DNA from: Amycolatopsis sacchari
Lineage (GTDB): Bacteria; Actinomycetota; Actinomycetes; Mycobacteriales; Pseudonocardiaceae
Length of the DNA: 32,340 nt
NCBI RefSeq assembly: GCF_900114035.1
Contig: NZ_FORP01000043.1
Location: forward strand, 1 to 32,340
Reading direction: 5' to 3'
The notes under the pieces were generated by a model. The model saw only the letters and a program-made list of their open reading frames with translations. It had not been told where the DNA came from and did no database searches. The stretch's first letter is position 1. Every line of letters begins with the position of its first letter. The translations under genes were made by a program, and so were the position numbers. This document shows, in pieces, positions 1-8,416 of this stretch.

Positions 1-56
1 ATCAACGCCCACTGCTCATCCGACAACAACCGAAACCGCGACACACCCGGAAGCAT
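1..56 (-). CDS. IS5-family transposase, N-terminal fragment (runs off window)
   Basis: The minus-strand frame from the ATG at 56 reads MLPGVSRF followed by RLLSDEQWALI. This is the typical opening of the DUF4096 helix-turn-helix domain of IS5-family transposases. In-frame TTG codons at 68 and 65 are alternative starts, and a TGA at 77-75 closes the frame upstream. Only about 19 residues are inside the window, so neither the DDE catalytic residues nor the integrity of the gene can be judged. Confidence 0.7.
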   Translation of the reverse strand, partial: MLPGVSRFRLLSDEQWAL

Positions 57-92
57 CCCAGCCAACAACCGAAATCATTGTCAGACACGCCC
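1..92 (-). mobile_element. End of an IS5-type insertion sequence (partial)
   Basis: Read on the minus strand, the stretch begins with GGGCGTGTCTGACAA at about 92-78, which looks like an IS terminal inverted repeat. About 20 bp further in, the N-terminus of a DUF4096/IS5-type transposase begins. The rest of the element lies outside the window, so the other end and the target duplication cannot be seen. The trinucleotide CTA next to the end (93-95 on plus) would suit a short TA/TNA target, but this is inference. The terminal repeat overlaps the 3' end of the neighbouring gene. Confidence 0.7.
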
Positions 93-2087
93 TAGCGCCG
101 CCTCCAGTTCGTCAGGCGTCGTCACCGGGCGCTCGCACACGTAACCCCGGCACACGTACGCGGCCGCGGCCCCCTCCACGAGCGGGCGGTCGGCCAGCAA
201 CGGCGCGCTGTCCGGCTGACCCGCCAGCACCACGCCGCCGCCGTGCACGAGCTGCGCCGCCGTGGTCCGCAGCTCCGACCACGCCTCGGGGTCGAGCCCG
301 ACGACGGCCACCTGAACCGGGCCCGTGACGAGCGCCTCGGCCACCGAAAGCCAGTGCCCCGCGAACCGCGGCACCTTCGCGACGAGCTGGCCCGCCCGGT
401 TCAGCGCCGCCTCGGCCGCCTCCCGGTACCGCGCCGAGCGCTCGGGGCCGACGAGGACCGAGGCCGTGACGAGCGCGCCCGCGAGCGCCGAGGCGCCCGA
501 CGGGCTGGCGTTGTCCGTGGGGTCGGAAGGCCGCTGCACCAACGTTTCCGCGTCATCGGCCGTGTCGTGGTAGGCGCCTGGTGCGTCGGACGCGAACCTC
601 GCCAACGCGACGTCCAGCAGCTGCACGGCTTCGTCGAGCCAGCGCGGGTCACCGGTCGCCTGGTGCAGTGCGAGCAGGCCGTCGGCCAGGCACGCGTAGT
701 CCTCCAGCACCCCGGCCGCCTCACCGACCTGTCCGCCGCGGGAGCTGCGGCGCAAACGCCCGTCGAGCACGTGCAGGTCGAGGATCGCGCTCGCCGCCCG
801 GTCCGCCGCCTCGATCCAGCGCGGTTCGTTCAGCGCCGCTCCCGCCTCGCACAACGCCGTGATCGCCAGCCCGTTCCAGGAGGCGATCACCTTGTCGTCG
901 CGGCCCGGCTGCGGCCTGAGGCCGCGGGCGGCGAGCAACGCCGCACGCACGCGCTCGAACCGCTCCGGGTCGTCGGGGTCGCGGCGCAGCTGCAGCACCG
1001 ACCTGCCGTGCTCGAAGGTCCCGGTCTCGGTCACCTCGAACAGCGAGGCCGCCCACTCCGCGTCGTCCTCGCCCAGCACCTCCCGCAGCTGCTGCGGCGT
1101 CCAGACGTACGTCAGCCCTTCCTCGCCGAGCGTGTCCGCGTCGAGCGAGGCGGCGAACCCGCCCTCCTCGGTACCGAGCTGGTCGAGCAGGAACTCGCCC
1201 GTCGTCCTGGCCACCGCGAGCGCGCGGGCGGACCCGGTCAGCCGCGCCAGGTGCGCGTACACCCGCAGCAGCAAAGCGTTGTCGTACAACATCTTTTCGA
1301 AGTGCGGCACGACCCAGTCCGCGTCCACCGAGTACCGCGCGAAGCCACCGGCGAGCTGGTCGTACATGCCACCGCGCGACATCGCGTCGGCGCATTCCTC
1401 CACAAGGGACAGTGCTGTCGCCGAACCGGTGCGTTCGTGGTGGCGCAGCAGGAATTCCAGCGTCATCGACGGCGGGAACTTCGGCGCCCCGCCGAACCCG
1501 CCGCGCTCGTGGTCGGCTTCCGCGTCGAGCTTCTCCACGGCCTCGGCGAGCACCCGCTCGTCGACGGCGGCACCCGGCAGCGGCCCGGTCTGCTTCGCCA
1601 GCTGCTCGACGATCTGGCCGGCGCCCGCCTTCAGCTCGTCACGGCGCTCCTGCCACGCCTGCGCGACGGCGACCAGCAGGTGCTGGAACGACGGCATGCC
1701 CGGCCGGGGCTGGGGAGGGTAGTAGGTGCCGCAGTGGAACGGCTCGCCGTCGGGGGTGAGGAAACACGTCATCGGCCAGCCGCCGTGCCCGGTCATGGCC
1801 TGCGTCGCGGTCATGTAGACGGCGTCGATGTCCGGGCGTTCCTCGCGGTCCACCTTGATGTTGACGAAGTTCTCGTTCATCAGGCGCGCGGTTTCGGCGT
1901 CCTCGAACGATTCGTGGGCCATGACGTGGCACCAGTGACAGGCCGCGTACCCGACGGAGAGCAGGATCGGCACGTCCCGGCGGCGGGCCTCGGCGAGCGC
2001 CTCGGCGCTCCACGGCCACCAGTCCACCGGGTTCTCGGCGTGCTGGAGCAGGTACGGGCTCGTGGCAGCGGCTAGTCGGTTGGCCAT
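81..2087 (-). CDS. Thioredoxin-fold DUF255 protein (YyaL/Spata20 type)
   Basis: The product is 668 aa, a usual family length. The N-terminal thioredoxin-like DUF255 domain (about 1-165) carries the CxxC motif C50-H-W-C53, followed by the VDREERPD and GGWPM segments that mark the family. The rest (about 180-640) is an alpha/alpha-barrel-like region related to N-acylglucosamine 2-epimerases. The biochemical role is unsettled; cytosolic location is likely because there is no signal peptide. M. tuberculosis has the equivalent gene (Rv1084) beside mca, and here too it follows mca and the small membrane protein on the same strand. The last codons (GGG CGT GTC TGA) coincide with the IS terminal repeat, so the native C-terminus appears to have been replaced by a few IS-encoded residues. 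The domains themselves look intact. The start is ATG with a weak purine-rich site. Confidence 0.9.
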   Translation of the reverse strand: MANRLAAATSPYLLQHAENPVDWWPWSAEALAEARRRDVPILLSVGYAACHWCHVMAHESFEDAETARLMNENFVNIKVDREERPDIDAVYMTATQAMTGHGGWPMTCFLTPDGEPFHCGTYYPPQPRPGMPSFQHLLVAVAQAWQERRDELKAGAGQIVEQLAKQTGPLPGAAVDERVLAEAVEKLDAEADHERGGFGGAPKFPPSMTLEFLLRHHERTGSATALSLVEECADAMSRGGMYDQLAGGFARYSVDADWVVPHFEKMLYDNALLLRVYAHLARLTGSARALAVARTTGEFLLDQLGTEEGGFAASLDADTLGEEGLTYVWTPQQLREVLGEDDAEWAASLFEVTETGTFEHGRSVLQLRRDPDDPERFERVRAALLAARGLRPQPGRDDKVIASWNGLAITALCEAGAALNEPRWIEAADRAASAILDLHVLDGRLRRSSRGGQVGEAAGVLEDYACLADGLLALHQATGDPRWLDEAVQLLDVALARFASDAPGAYHDTADDAETLVQRPSDPTDNASPSGASALAGALVTASVLVGPERSARYREAAEAALNRAGQLVAKVPRFAGHWLSVAEALVTGPVQVAVVGLDPEAWSELRTTAAQLVHGGGVVLAGQPDSAPLLADRPLVEGAAAAYVCRGYVCERPVTTPDELEAALGRV

Positions 2088-2124
2088 GCCCCCAGGGTGT
2101 CACGGACCGGCCGGCCGCGCGGGG

Positions 2125-2409
2125 TCAGGAGCTTTCGCTCTTCTCCGGCTGCTTCGCCTCGGCCTCCGGCTTCTCCTCCTCGGCGGGCTCCTCCTTGTCG
2201 AAGCTCGCCGGCACCCGCTTCAGGTGCTTGGTCATCGAGCGCACGAGGAACGCCACCGCGACCAGGAAGATCAGCAGGAGCAGGAAACCCACCGGGGAGG
2301 ACTTGCCGAAGTCCTCCCCCTGGCCGCCGTTGTCACCGTTGCCCGGCTGCTGCGCCAGGACGAGCGCGGTCGTCTCGACCGGGCCCGCGCCTGGCAAAGC
2401 GAAAGTCAT
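2125..2409 (-). CDS. Small single-pass membrane protein downstream of mca (Rv1083-like)
   Basis: The product is 94 aa. It has a short N-terminal segment rich in Gly, Asn and Gln, one transmembrane helix at about residues 39-56, and a charged Glu/Lys/Ala/Pro-rich C-terminal tail (62-94) probably facing the cytoplasm. I chose the ATG at 2409 because it overlaps the mca stop codon as ATGA, the usual sign of translational coupling; the frame is open further upstream inside mca, but that is a shadow. The small gene after mca in M. tuberculosis (Rv1083) is comparable in position. The function is unknown. Co-expression with mca suggests a membrane-side partner, but that is inference. Confidence 0.82.
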   Translation of the reverse strand: MTFALPGAGPVETTALVLAQQPGNGDNGGQGEDFGKSSPVGFLLLLIFLVAVAFLVRSMTKHLKRVPASFDKEEPAEEEKPEAEAKQPEKSESS

Positions 2410-3320
2410 GCCGTCGTCACCTTCTCCCTCACCCCGGCGAACAAATCGTCCTCCGGCAGGGTGCTGTCCACAAGAGAGCGGACCAGCTCGTACTCCTCCG
2501 TCGGCCACACGCGGCGCTGGATCTCCAGCGGCACGGCGAACCAGCGGCTGTTCGGGTCGATCTGCGTGGCGTGCGCCTTGAGCGCCTCGTCACGGATCTT
2601 GAAGTAGTCGGCGCACTCGATGCGCGTGGTGACCCGCTCCATCACGTCGGCGCGGTCCGGGTCCCACTTCTCGAGCCACTCGGCGTACGGCGACTCCAGG
2701 CCGGCCTCGGTCAGCGCGTCGTGGAACAGCTGCATCTTCTGCCGCGAGAAGCCGTGCATGTAGTACAGCTTCAGCGGCTGCCACGGCTCACCGGCCTCGG
2801 GGAACCGGTCCGGCTCGGCGACCGCGTCGAACGCCGCGACCGACACCTCGTGCGTGCGGATGTGGTCGGGGTGCGGGTAGCCGCCGTTCTCGTCGTAGGT
2901 CAGCACGACGTGCGGGCGGAACTCGCGCATCACCATGACCAGCTCGCGCACCGGCTCCTCCAGCGGCACCGTCGCGAAGGAACCCTCCGGCAGCGGCGGC
3001 AGCGGGTCACCCTCGGGCAGGCCGGAGTCGATGAAACCGAGCCAGTGGTGCTTGATGCCCAGGATCTCGGCGGCGCGCGCCATCTCCTCGCGGCGCAGCT
3101 GCGCCATGTTCTCCCGCACCTCGGGCCGGTCCATCGCGGGGTTGAGGACACTGCCCGCCTCGCCGCCGGTGCAGCTGACGACCATCACCTCGGCGCCCTC
3201 GGCCACGTACTTGGCCATCGTGGCGGCGCCCTTGCTCGATTCGTCGTCTGGGTGGGCGTGCACGGCCATCAGCCGCAGGCCGGAACCCGGTTCGGAAATC
3301 CGTTCAACAGAGTTCACCAT
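2406..3320 (-). CDS. mca: Mycothiol S-conjugate amidase Mca
   Basis: This is a zinc-dependent amidase that cleaves mycothiol S-conjugates to a mercapturic acid, which is exported, and GlcN-Ins, which is recycled. The product is 304 aa (Mtb Mca is about 288). It has the LmbE/PIG-L fold signature AHPDDES with H23 and D26 as metal ligands and D25 as the expected catalytic acid, then [13 protein letters not shown] with the third metal-binding His. The C-terminal HATQIDP and WPTEEYEL segments separate Mca from the deacetylase MshB. The start is the ATG at 3320, after an AGAAGGGG-like site. Mca is read divergently from the DUF4307 gene across about 100 bp and is followed by the coupled small membrane gene. 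The presence of Mca implies that the host makes mycothiol. Confidence 0.95.
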   Translation of the reverse strand: MVNSVERISEPGSGLRLMAVHAHPDDESSKGAATMAKYVAEGAEVMVVSCTGGEAGSVLNPAMDRPEVRENMAQLRREEMARAAEILGIKHHWLGFIDSGLPEGDPLPPLPEGSFATVPLEEPVRELVMVMREFRPHVVLTYDENGGYPHPDHIRTHEVSVAAFDAVAEPDRFPEAGEPWQPLKLYYMHGFSRQKMQLFHDALTEAGLESPYAEWLEKWDPDRADVMERVTTRIECADYFKIRDEALKAHATQIDPNSRWFAVPLEIQRRVWPTEEYELVRSLVDSTLPEDDLFAGVREKVTTA

Positions 3321-3423
3321 GCCTGCAACGACCCCTTCTGCACCGCTATTCCGGACCTGACGGATACTCGACCCACCCCCATTGTCCCCGGGGGTACGAC
3401 AGTTCGGATCAGGAGGCCCGGGT

Positions 3424-3846
3424 TTGACGACGCGCGCGCTGCCCGAGGGCCGTTACGGCAAGGCCCGCGGCACGACGCCACCCCGCTGGCGGCGGTGGTT
3501 GTTCGTCGCGGTGGCCCTCGTCGCGGGTGTCGTGGTCGCCTGGGTGGCCTACGTCAACCTCGGGCCGGCGCCCATCGAGGCCGACCGCGTCGCGTTCGAC
3601 GAGCAGCCGGGCAACGCGATGTCCATCACCATCAACGTCACGCGCGACGACCCGGACCGGGCCGGCGTGTGCATCGTCCGGCTGCGGGACCTCTCCGGTG
3701 CCGAAAGCGGGCGGAAAGAGGTCTACATCCCGCCGGGCGAGAACCACAGCAGGCAGACCACCGTCGTCCGGAGCATCGACCGGCCGGTCACCGCGGACGT
3801 GTTCGGCTGCTCCTACGACGTACCGTCGTACTTGTCAAGCAGCTAG
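3424..3846 (+). CDS. DUF4307 membrane-anchored protein
   Basis: The product is 140 aa. It has a short basic N-terminus (RALPEGRYG then PPRWRR), one transmembrane helix (about 27-47), and an extracytoplasmic domain of about 90 residues ending near a Cys-containing strand (GCSYD). This layout is that of the actinobacterial DUF4307 family, whose M. tuberculosis member (Rv1081c) lies between greA and mca as here. I chose the TTG at 3424 because a perfect AGGAGG (3411-3416) lies 7 nt before it; an in-frame TTG at 3382 has no such site. The function is unknown. The extracytoplasmic part contains two Cys residues that could form a disulfide (inference). Confidence 0.85.
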   Translation: MTTRALPEGRYGKARGTTPPRWRRWLFVAVALVAGVVVAWVAYVNLGPAPIEADRVAFDEQPGNAMSITINVTRDDPDRAGVCIVRLRDLSGAESGRKEVYIPPGENHSRQTTVVRSIDRPVTADVFGCSYDVPSYLSSS

Positions 3847-3921
3847 CGGCCAACGGGGTGAAACCCTCGCCGAACGCCCGCTGACCGCCGAAACGGCCGG
3901 TCGCCGGTCCCCCTCACGTGC

Positions 3922-3927
3922 TATCCT
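3922..3927 (+). promoter_or_regulatory. Possible -10 element in the greA leader
   Basis: TATCCT fits the actinobacterial TAnnnT -10 pattern and lies about 10 nt before the hairpin at 3938-3957. A transcript starting near 3934 would meet a terminator almost at once. No convincing -35 hexamer is visible, so this is a tentative call. Confidence 0.35.
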
Positions 3928-3937
3928 GGTCTACCGG

Positions 3938-3962
3938 CACGGCCCGAACGGGCCGTGTTTTT
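3938..3962 (+). terminator. Intrinsic terminator between the DUF4307 gene and greA
   Basis: The arms CACGGCCC (3938-3945) and GGGCCGTG (3950-3957) pair perfectly around a GAAC loop and are followed directly by TTTTT (3958-3962). A canonical U-tract terminator like this is uncommon in GC-rich actinomycetes. It lies 92 bp after the DUF4307 stop and 87 bp before the greA start. It may simply end the DUF4307 transcript or act as an attenuator in the greA leader. Confidence 0.8.
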
Positions 3963-4048
3963 CCTTTATTCCAGCCTCGCCGGCGTCCCCGGTGGGGCCG
4001 CCGGCTTGTATACCCATGCCCGGCAGGCACGACGAGGAGATGGTGGCC

Positions 4049-4537
4049 GTGAGCGACACCCAGGTGACCTGGCTGACGCAGGAAGCCTTCGACAGGCTCA
4101 AGCACGAGCTCGACGAACTGATCGAGAATCGTCCGGTCATCGCCGCGAGGATCAACGACAGCAGGGAAGAGGGCGACCTCAAGGAGAACGGGGGCTACCA
4201 CGCCGCCCGCGAGGAGCAGGGCCAGGCCGAGGCCCGCATCCGCCACCTGCAGGAGCTGCTGCGCTCCGCGAAGGTGGGCGAGCCGCCCGCCAACGACGGC
4301 ATCGCGGAGCCGGGCATGGTGCTGACCGTCCGCTACGAGGGCGATGACGACGAGGAGCAGTTCCTGCTCGCCACCCGGGAGGAGGGCGCCGAGGGCGCGC
4401 TCGACGTGTACTCCCCCGAGTCGCCGCTGGGCAAGGCACTGCTGGGCGCGAAGGAGGGCGAGTCGCGTGAGTACGACCTGCCCAACGGCAAGACGCAGAA
4501 GGTGACGCTGCTCAAGGCGGTCCCCTACAGCGGCTGA
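4049..4537 (+). CDS. greA: Transcription elongation factor GreA
   Basis: The product is 162 aa, the normal size (Mtb GreA is 164). It rescues backtracked RNA polymerase by stimulating transcript cleavage through the secondary channel. The N-terminal coiled coil (about 1-78) contains the tip sequence [14 protein letters not shown] with the acidic Asp and Glu that reach the active site. The C-terminal FKBP-like domain (about 85-160) contains [10 protein letters not shown] chose the GTG at 4049 because GAGGAG (4034-4039) is 9 nt upstream and the N-terminus [10 protein letters not shown] matches mycobacterial GreA; an in-frame ATG at 4040 abuts the ribosome site. Its leader contains a strong terminator hairpin. 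A second hairpin follows the stop. Confidence 0.96.
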   Translation: MSDTQVTWLTQEAFDRLKHELDELIENRPVIAARINDSREEGDLKENGGYHAAREEQGQAEARIRHLQELLRSAKVGEPPANDGIAEPGMVLTVRYEGDDDEEQFLLATREEGAEGALDVYSPESPLGKALLGAKEGESREYDLPNGKTQKVTLLKAVPYSG

Positions 4538-4547
4538 CGACCTGCGG

Positions 4548-4583
4548 ACGGCCGGCGTTCCCGCTCCCGGGGACGCCGGCCGT
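4548..4583. terminator. Bidirectional hairpin between convergent greA and lrp
   Basis: A 15-bp stem pairs 4548-4562 (ACGGCCGGCGTTCCC) with 4569-4583 through one G-T pair, around a 6-nt loop. No U-tract is present, which is common for actinomycete terminators. It lies just after the greA stop and just before the 3' end of the convergent regulator, so it can serve both. Confidence 0.75.
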
Positions 4584-4598
4584 TCGTCGTCCGCGGGG

Positions 4599-5066
4599 TC
4601 AGGAGCCGCCGTAGGCGATGCGCTCCAGCAGCGGCCGCACCCGCAGCGGGATCGGCGTGGTCAGCGCGAGCGACGTGTTGGTGCGGCGCACGCCGGGCAG
4701 CCCCACCACCTGGTCGATCACGTGCTGCAGGTCCTCGTGGTCCTTGGCGACCATCCGCACGAATAGGTCACCCTGGCCGGTGGTCGCGTGCGCCTCGCAG
4801 ACCTGGTCGATGGCGGCGAGCCCCGCCGCGACCTCGGTCCGGCTGCCCTGCGCGATCTCGATGACGGCGAACGCGGTGAGCCCGTAGCCGATCGCCGCCA
4901 TGTCGACCTCGGGCGGGAAACCGCCCAGCACACCCTGCTCGGTCAGCCGGTCGAGCCTGGCCTGCACGGTCCCGCGCGCGACGCCGAGCCGGCGCGCGCA
5001 TTCCAGCACCCCGAGCCGGGGCGCGTCGGTGAGCAGGAGCAGCAGTTTCGCGTCGAGTGCGTCCAC
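4599..5066 (-). CDS. Lrp/AsnC-family transcriptional regulator
   Basis: The product is 155 aa, typical for the family. An N-terminal winged helix-turn-helix (about 2-50; ARRLGVARGTVQARLDRL is the recognition region) is followed by a RAM/ACT-like effector domain (about 65-145; GQGDLFVRM then DHEDLQHV). Such proteins form octamers or dimers that sense amino acids. The start is the GTG at 5066, with AGGGA just upstream. It lies 10 bp after the ilvA stop on the same strand, so the two are very likely one operon. Feedback control of ilvA or branched-chain amino acid genes is a reasonable inference; the effector is not known. Confidence 0.9.
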   Translation of the reverse strand: MDALDAKLLLLLTDAPRLGVLECARRLGVARGTVQARLDRLTEQGVLGGFPPEVDMAAIGYGLTAFAVIEIAQGSRTEVAAGLAAIDQVCEAHATTGQGDLFVRMVAKDHEDLQHVIDQVVGLPGVRRTNTSLALTTPIPLRVRPLLERIAYGGS

Positions 5067-5076
5067 GTCGGTGTCC

Positions 5077-6306
5077 CTACGAGGTCTGTTCGAGCGCGAG
5101 CGTGTAGCCCGCGCGTTCGAGTTGGGCCGTGACCTCGGCGCAGTGCTCGGGGCCGCGGGTCTCCAGCTTCAGCGCGACCTCGACCTCGCCGAGCGCGAGC
5201 GCGCCGGAGATCCGGGAGTGCTCGACGTCCAGCACGTTCGCGCCCAGTTCGCTGATCCGCGACAGCACCGACGCGAGCACGCCGGGCCGGTCCGGAACGC
5301 GCAGCCGCAGCGCGAGGTAGCGGCCGCCCGCGGTCATGCCGTGCTGGATGATCTGCAGCAACAGCAGCGGGTCGACGTTGCCGCCGGACAGCACGCCGAC
5401 GATCGGCCCGGTGAACTCCCCGGGGTACTGCAGCAACGCCGCGACGGCGGCGGCGCCGGCGGGTTCGACGACGAGCTTGCGCCGTTCCAGGCACAGCAGC
5501 AGCGCACGCGACAGCGACTCCTCCGTCACCGTGACGACGTCGTCGACCAGCGCCTGGACGTGCTCGAACGTGAGCGCGCCGGGTTCGCCGACCGCGATCC
5601 CGTCCGCCATCGTCGACGATTCGGCCAGCCGGACGGGCTTGCCCGCGAGGAGGGAACCGGGGTACGCCGCCGCGCCCTCGGCCTGCACGCCGACGACCCG
5701 CGTGTCCGGGCGCCGCGCCTTGACCGCCGCCGCGATCCCGGCCACCAGCCCGCCCCCGCCCGCCGGCACCAGGACCGTGCCCACGTCGGGCACCTGCTCC
5801 AGCACCTCCAGCCCGACGGTGCCCTGCCCGGCGATGACGTCCTCGTGGTCGAAGGGGTGGATGAACACCGCCCCGCTGTGCTGGGCGAAGGCGATCGCCT
5901 CGGCGAGGGTCTCGTCGAACAGGTCGCCGTGCAGGTGGACGTCCGCGCCGTAGCCGCGCGTGGCCGCGAGCTTGGGCAGCGGCACCCGCGTGGGCATGAA
6001 GACCGTCGACTTGATGCCCAGCAACGACGCCGCGAGGGCTACCCCCTGCGCGTGGTTCCCCGCGCTCGCGGCGACCACGCCCCGGCCGCGTTCTTCCGCC
6101 GTCAGCCCGGAAATCCGCGTGTAGGCGCCCCGGATCTTGAAGGAACCGGTGCGCTGGAGGTTCTCGCACTTGAGGTGCACCGGCGTGCCGTGAACCGTTT
6201 CCAGGTCCCGTGCGTGTTCCATCGGGGTCATCCGGACGACCCCTTCGAGGAGGCGGCGCGCCTCCTCGATCCGGTCCACGGGCACCAAACGCATAACCGG
6301 GATCAT
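5077..6306 (-). CDS. ilvA: Threonine ammonia-lyase with C-terminal ACT domain
   Basis: This is a PLP enzyme that deaminates threonine (or serine) to 2-oxobutanoate and ammonia, the entry to isoleucine synthesis. The product is 409 aa. It shows the PLP lysine K57 in GSFKIRG, the SAGNHAQG phosphate-site loop, and the Gly-rich VPAGGGG cofactor loop. A single ACT domain (about 330-405, starting near LRVPDRPGVLASVL) makes it the medium-length TdcB/IlvA1-like type rather than the long IlvA with two regulatory modules. The ATG at 6306 has a GGGGGTGG site just upstream; an in-frame ATG at 6294 has none. It is co-transcribed with the lrp gene. This pair is not part of the conserved mca-metB gene order. 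Confidence 0.92.
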   Translation of the reverse strand: MIPVMRLVPVDRIEEARRLLEGVVRMTPMEHARDLETVHGTPVHLKCENLQRTGSFKIRGAYTRISGLTAEERGRGVVAASAGNHAQGVALAASLLGIKSTVFMPTRVPLPKLAATRGYGADVHLHGDLFDETLAEAIAFAQHSGAVFIHPFDHEDVIAGQGTVGLEVLEQVPDVGTVLVPAGGGGLVAGIAAAVKARRPDTRVVGVQAEGAAAYPGSLLAGKPVRLAESSTMADGIAVGEPGALTFEHVQALVDDVVTVTEESLSRALLLCLERRKLVVEPAGAAAVAALLQYPGEFTGPIVGVLSGGNVDPLLLLQIIQHGMTAGGRYLALRLRVPDRPGVLASVLSRISELGANVLDVEHSRISGALALGEVEVALKLETRGPEHCAEVTAQLERAGYTLALEQTS

Positions 6307-6370
6307 GCCACCCCCGGCCGGGCGCTTTCGGTACCCTGGAGCCGGCCGGGACGGGAATCAGGGAGTAACG

Positions 6371-6649
6371 ATGCGAAGGCGGAGCGAAACGGACGGCGTG
6401 CCACGCCGGTCCACTCGTTCGGCCGGGGCGCTGCCTCTGGTCGCGGCGGTCACCTCGGCACTGGCGCTCACGGGCGCCGCGTTCTACACCGTCGACCGCG
6501 CCTCCTGCGGTGACCCGGCGCAGTACATCCGCCACGACAACCACATCGAACTGGTGGGTGGCTGCGTGGACGGCTCCGAGCTGGAGCAGATGCGCGTCAC
6601 GCAGCACACCTCCGGGCAGATCGCCGAGTACAACAACTACCGGCCTTAG
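6371..6649 (+). CDS. Small membrane-anchored or secreted hypothetical protein
   Basis: The product is 92 aa. It has a very basic N-terminus (MRRR, then RRSTR), one hydrophobic segment (about 20-42, LPLVAAVTSALALTG), and an extracytoplasmic tail with two Cys residues (C48 and C66), followed by a polar end rich in Gln and Asn. The start is the ATG at 6371 with AGGGAG (6360-6365) five nt upstream; the frame is open to 6305, but without a better site. It is divergent from ilvA. Its TAG stop overlaps the TAA of the convergent SDR pseudogene. I do not recognise the family. A signal anchor or an uncleaved signal peptide are both possible. Confidence 0.65.
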   Translation: MRRRSETDGVPRRSTRSAGALPLVAAVTSALALTGAAFYTVDRASCGDPAQYIRHDNHIELVGGCVDGSELEQMRVTQHTSGQIAEYNNYRP

Positions 6650-7166
6650 ACCTGGTTTGCCCCGCCGTCGACGTACAGGTTGGCGCCGAAGACGTAACTG
6701 CTCTCCTCGGAGGCGAGGAACGCACGAACGCGGCGACCTCCTCCGGCCGCCCCATCCGGCCCATCGCGACGCCCGCACCCAGGCGCGCCTTGACGTCGGG
6801 AGCCTTGTCCTCGCCGAAGAGGCTCGTGATCCCGGGGGTGTCGATCGGTCCCGGCGAGATCGCGTTGACCTGCTCCAAGGTCGCGAGCGAGGCCCAGGCG
6901 GCGTTCGCGAACACCACGTCCAGACCACGGCCGCGGGCACGAACGGCGTCGTACAGGCGGTCCAGGTCGGCCGGGTTCGTGACGTCGCCCGCGACTGCGG
7001 TGGCCCCGGCGGCACCGATCGTCTCCACTGCCGCGTCGAGCTCGGTCTTGCGGCGGCCGGTGACGAACACGTGTGCGCCCTCGGCCGCCAGCCGGAGCGC
7101 GGTGGCCAGTCCGATCCCGGTTCCGCCACCGGTCACGACGGCGGTCTTGCCTGCGAGCTGGCCCAT
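6646..7166 (-). pseudogene. Broken short-chain dehydrogenase/reductase (SDR)
   Basis: The start is clear: ATG at 7166 after a GGAGG site, then the classical SDR cofactor motif TGGGTGIG and a DVTNPAD segment. Two lesions follow. First, near 6866-6872 the sequence passes from LATLEQV directly to NAISPGPIDTPG, so about 60 residues containing the catalytic Ser and the YxxxK motif are missing in frame. Second, near 6721-6733 a small indel shifts the frame: after EEVAAFV the family C-terminus (SSYVFGANLYVDGGANQV) continues in another frame to TAA at 6648-6646. An intact homolog would be about 245 aa. The shifted frame could give a 189-aa product lacking the active site. It was probably controlled by the palindrome directly upstream. 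Confidence 0.88.
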
Positions 7167-7181
7167 GCGCTGCCTCCGGTT

Positions 7182-7237
7182 CTATTCAGTACCGGTCGGT
7201 ACTGAATAGCCCGTAGCAGTTAAGAACCGGTCGGTAC
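7182..7237. promoter_or_regulatory. TetR-type operator pair upstream of the SDR gene
   Basis: CTATTCAGTACC (7182-7193) and GGTACTGAATAG (7198-7209) form a perfect 28-bp palindrome around GGTC. The core ACCGGTCGGTAC recurs at 7226-7237, 35 bp away. ACCG/CGGT cores of this kind are typical TetR-family operators. The site lies 16 bp before the SDR start codon, in the gap after the metB stop. No TetR gene is in the window. Confidence 0.75.
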
Positions 7238-7248
7238 AGAAGGCTGCG

Positions 7249-8406
7249 TCAGCCCAGCGCTTCGCGCAGGTCCTCCACCAGGTCGCGGCCGTCCTCGATG
7301 CCGACGGACAGGCGCAGCAGGTCCGCGGGCACCTGGAGCATCGAGCCCGCCACGCTCGCGTGCGTCATGCGGCCCGGGTGCTCGATCAGCGACTCGATCC
7401 CGCCGAGCGATTCCGCGAGGATGAACAGCTTCGTCCGCGACGCGACGTCCAGGGCGGCCTGCTCCCCGTCGGCGTGCCGGAACGAGACCATCCCGCCGAA
7501 CCGGCGCATCTGCTTCGCCGCGGTCTCGTGGCCCGGGTGCGTCTCCAGCCCCGGGTAGTAGACCTCCGCGACCTTCGGGTGAGCGGCCAGCATCTCGACG
7601 ACCCGTTCCGCGTTGTCGCAGTGCCGTTCCATGCGCACGGCCAGCGTCTTCGCCCCGCGCAACGTGAGCCACGCGTCGAACGCCCCCGGCACCGCACCCG
7701 CGCCGTTGCGCAGGAAGAACAGCTGGTCCCGCAGCTCGTCCTCGTTCGTCAGCACCGCGCCGCCCACGACGTCGGAGTGGCCGCCGAGGTACTTCGTCGT
7801 CGAGTGCACGACGACGTCCGCGCCCAGGGAGAGCGGCGTCTGCAGGTACGGCGTGGCGAAGGTGTTGTCGACGACCAGCCGCGCACCCGCCGCATGTGCG
7901 ACGCCCGCCAGCGCGGGAATGTCGGCGATGCCGAGCAGCGGGTTGCTGGGCGTCTCGCACCAGATGAGCTTCGTGTCGTCCTCGACCGCGGCACGCACGG
8001 CGTCGATGTCGGCCAGGTTCGCGACCGTGTAGCGCAGGCCCCAGTTCGTCAGCACCTTGTCGATCAGCCGGAACGTGCCGCCGTAGGCGTCGTTGCCGAG
8101 CACGAGGTGGTCACCCGGCCGCAGCGTTGTGCGCAACACCGCGTCGGTGGCCGCCATCCCGGACGCGAACGCGAGCCCGTGACGAGCCCCTTCGAGCGAC
8201 GCGAGCTGCTGCTCCAGCGCCGTCCGCGTCGGGTTCGCGGTCCGGGAGTACTCGTAGTCCCCCTCGCGGGTGCCGCCGACGCCGTCCTGCGCGTAGGTCG
8301 AGGTCTGGTAGATCGGCACGATTACCGCACCGGTCCGCGGGTCGGGCTCCTGACCAGCGTGAATCGCACGCGTCTCGAAGCCGAACCGGGAGATTTCGTC
8401 AGCCAT
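7249..8406 (-). CDS. metB: Cystathionine gamma-synthase (trans-sulfuration PLP enzyme)
   Basis: The product is 385 aa (Mtb MetB is about 388). It is a Cys/Met metabolism PLP enzyme; the PLP lysine is K205 in HSTTKYLGGH, with the cofactor loop SSGMAATD-like (ASGMAATDAV at 81-90) and the DNTFATPYLQ segment. MetB joins an O-acylhomoserine to cysteine, giving cystathionine; sequence alone does not exclude gamma-lyase activity. Gene order supports MetB because in mycobacteria metB lies between greA and pra/cbs. I chose the ATG at 8406 (MADEISRFGFETRAIH) over an upstream in-frame start because it is the first position matching the family. Two small membrane protein genes precede it closely (10 bp), probably in one operon. 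Confidence 0.9.
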   Translation of the reverse strand: MADEISRFGFETRAIHAGQEPDPRTGAVIVPIYQTSTYAQDGVGGTREGDYEYSRTANPTRTALEQQLASLEGARHGLAFASGMAATDAVLRTTLRPGDHLVLGNDAYGGTFRLIDKVLTNWGLRYTVANLADIDAVRAAVEDDTKLIWCETPSNPLLGIADIPALAGVAHAAGARLVVDNTFATPYLQTPLSLGADVVVHSTTKYLGGHSDVVGGAVLTNEDELRDQLFFLRNGAGAVPGAFDAWLTLRGAKTLAVRMERHCDNAERVVEMLAAHPKVAEVYYPGLETHPGHETAAKQMRRFGGMVSFRHADGEQAALDVASRTKLFILAESLGGIESLIEHPGRMTHASVAGSMLQVPADLLRLSVGIEDGRDLVEDLREALG

Positions 8407-8416
8407 ACGGCCCAGG

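Noticed and set aside
4900..6513. Long plus-strand frame opposite lrp and ilvA
   Set aside because: It is a shadow of two well-supported minus-strand genes, with a composition rich in Arg, Asp and Gln and no motif.
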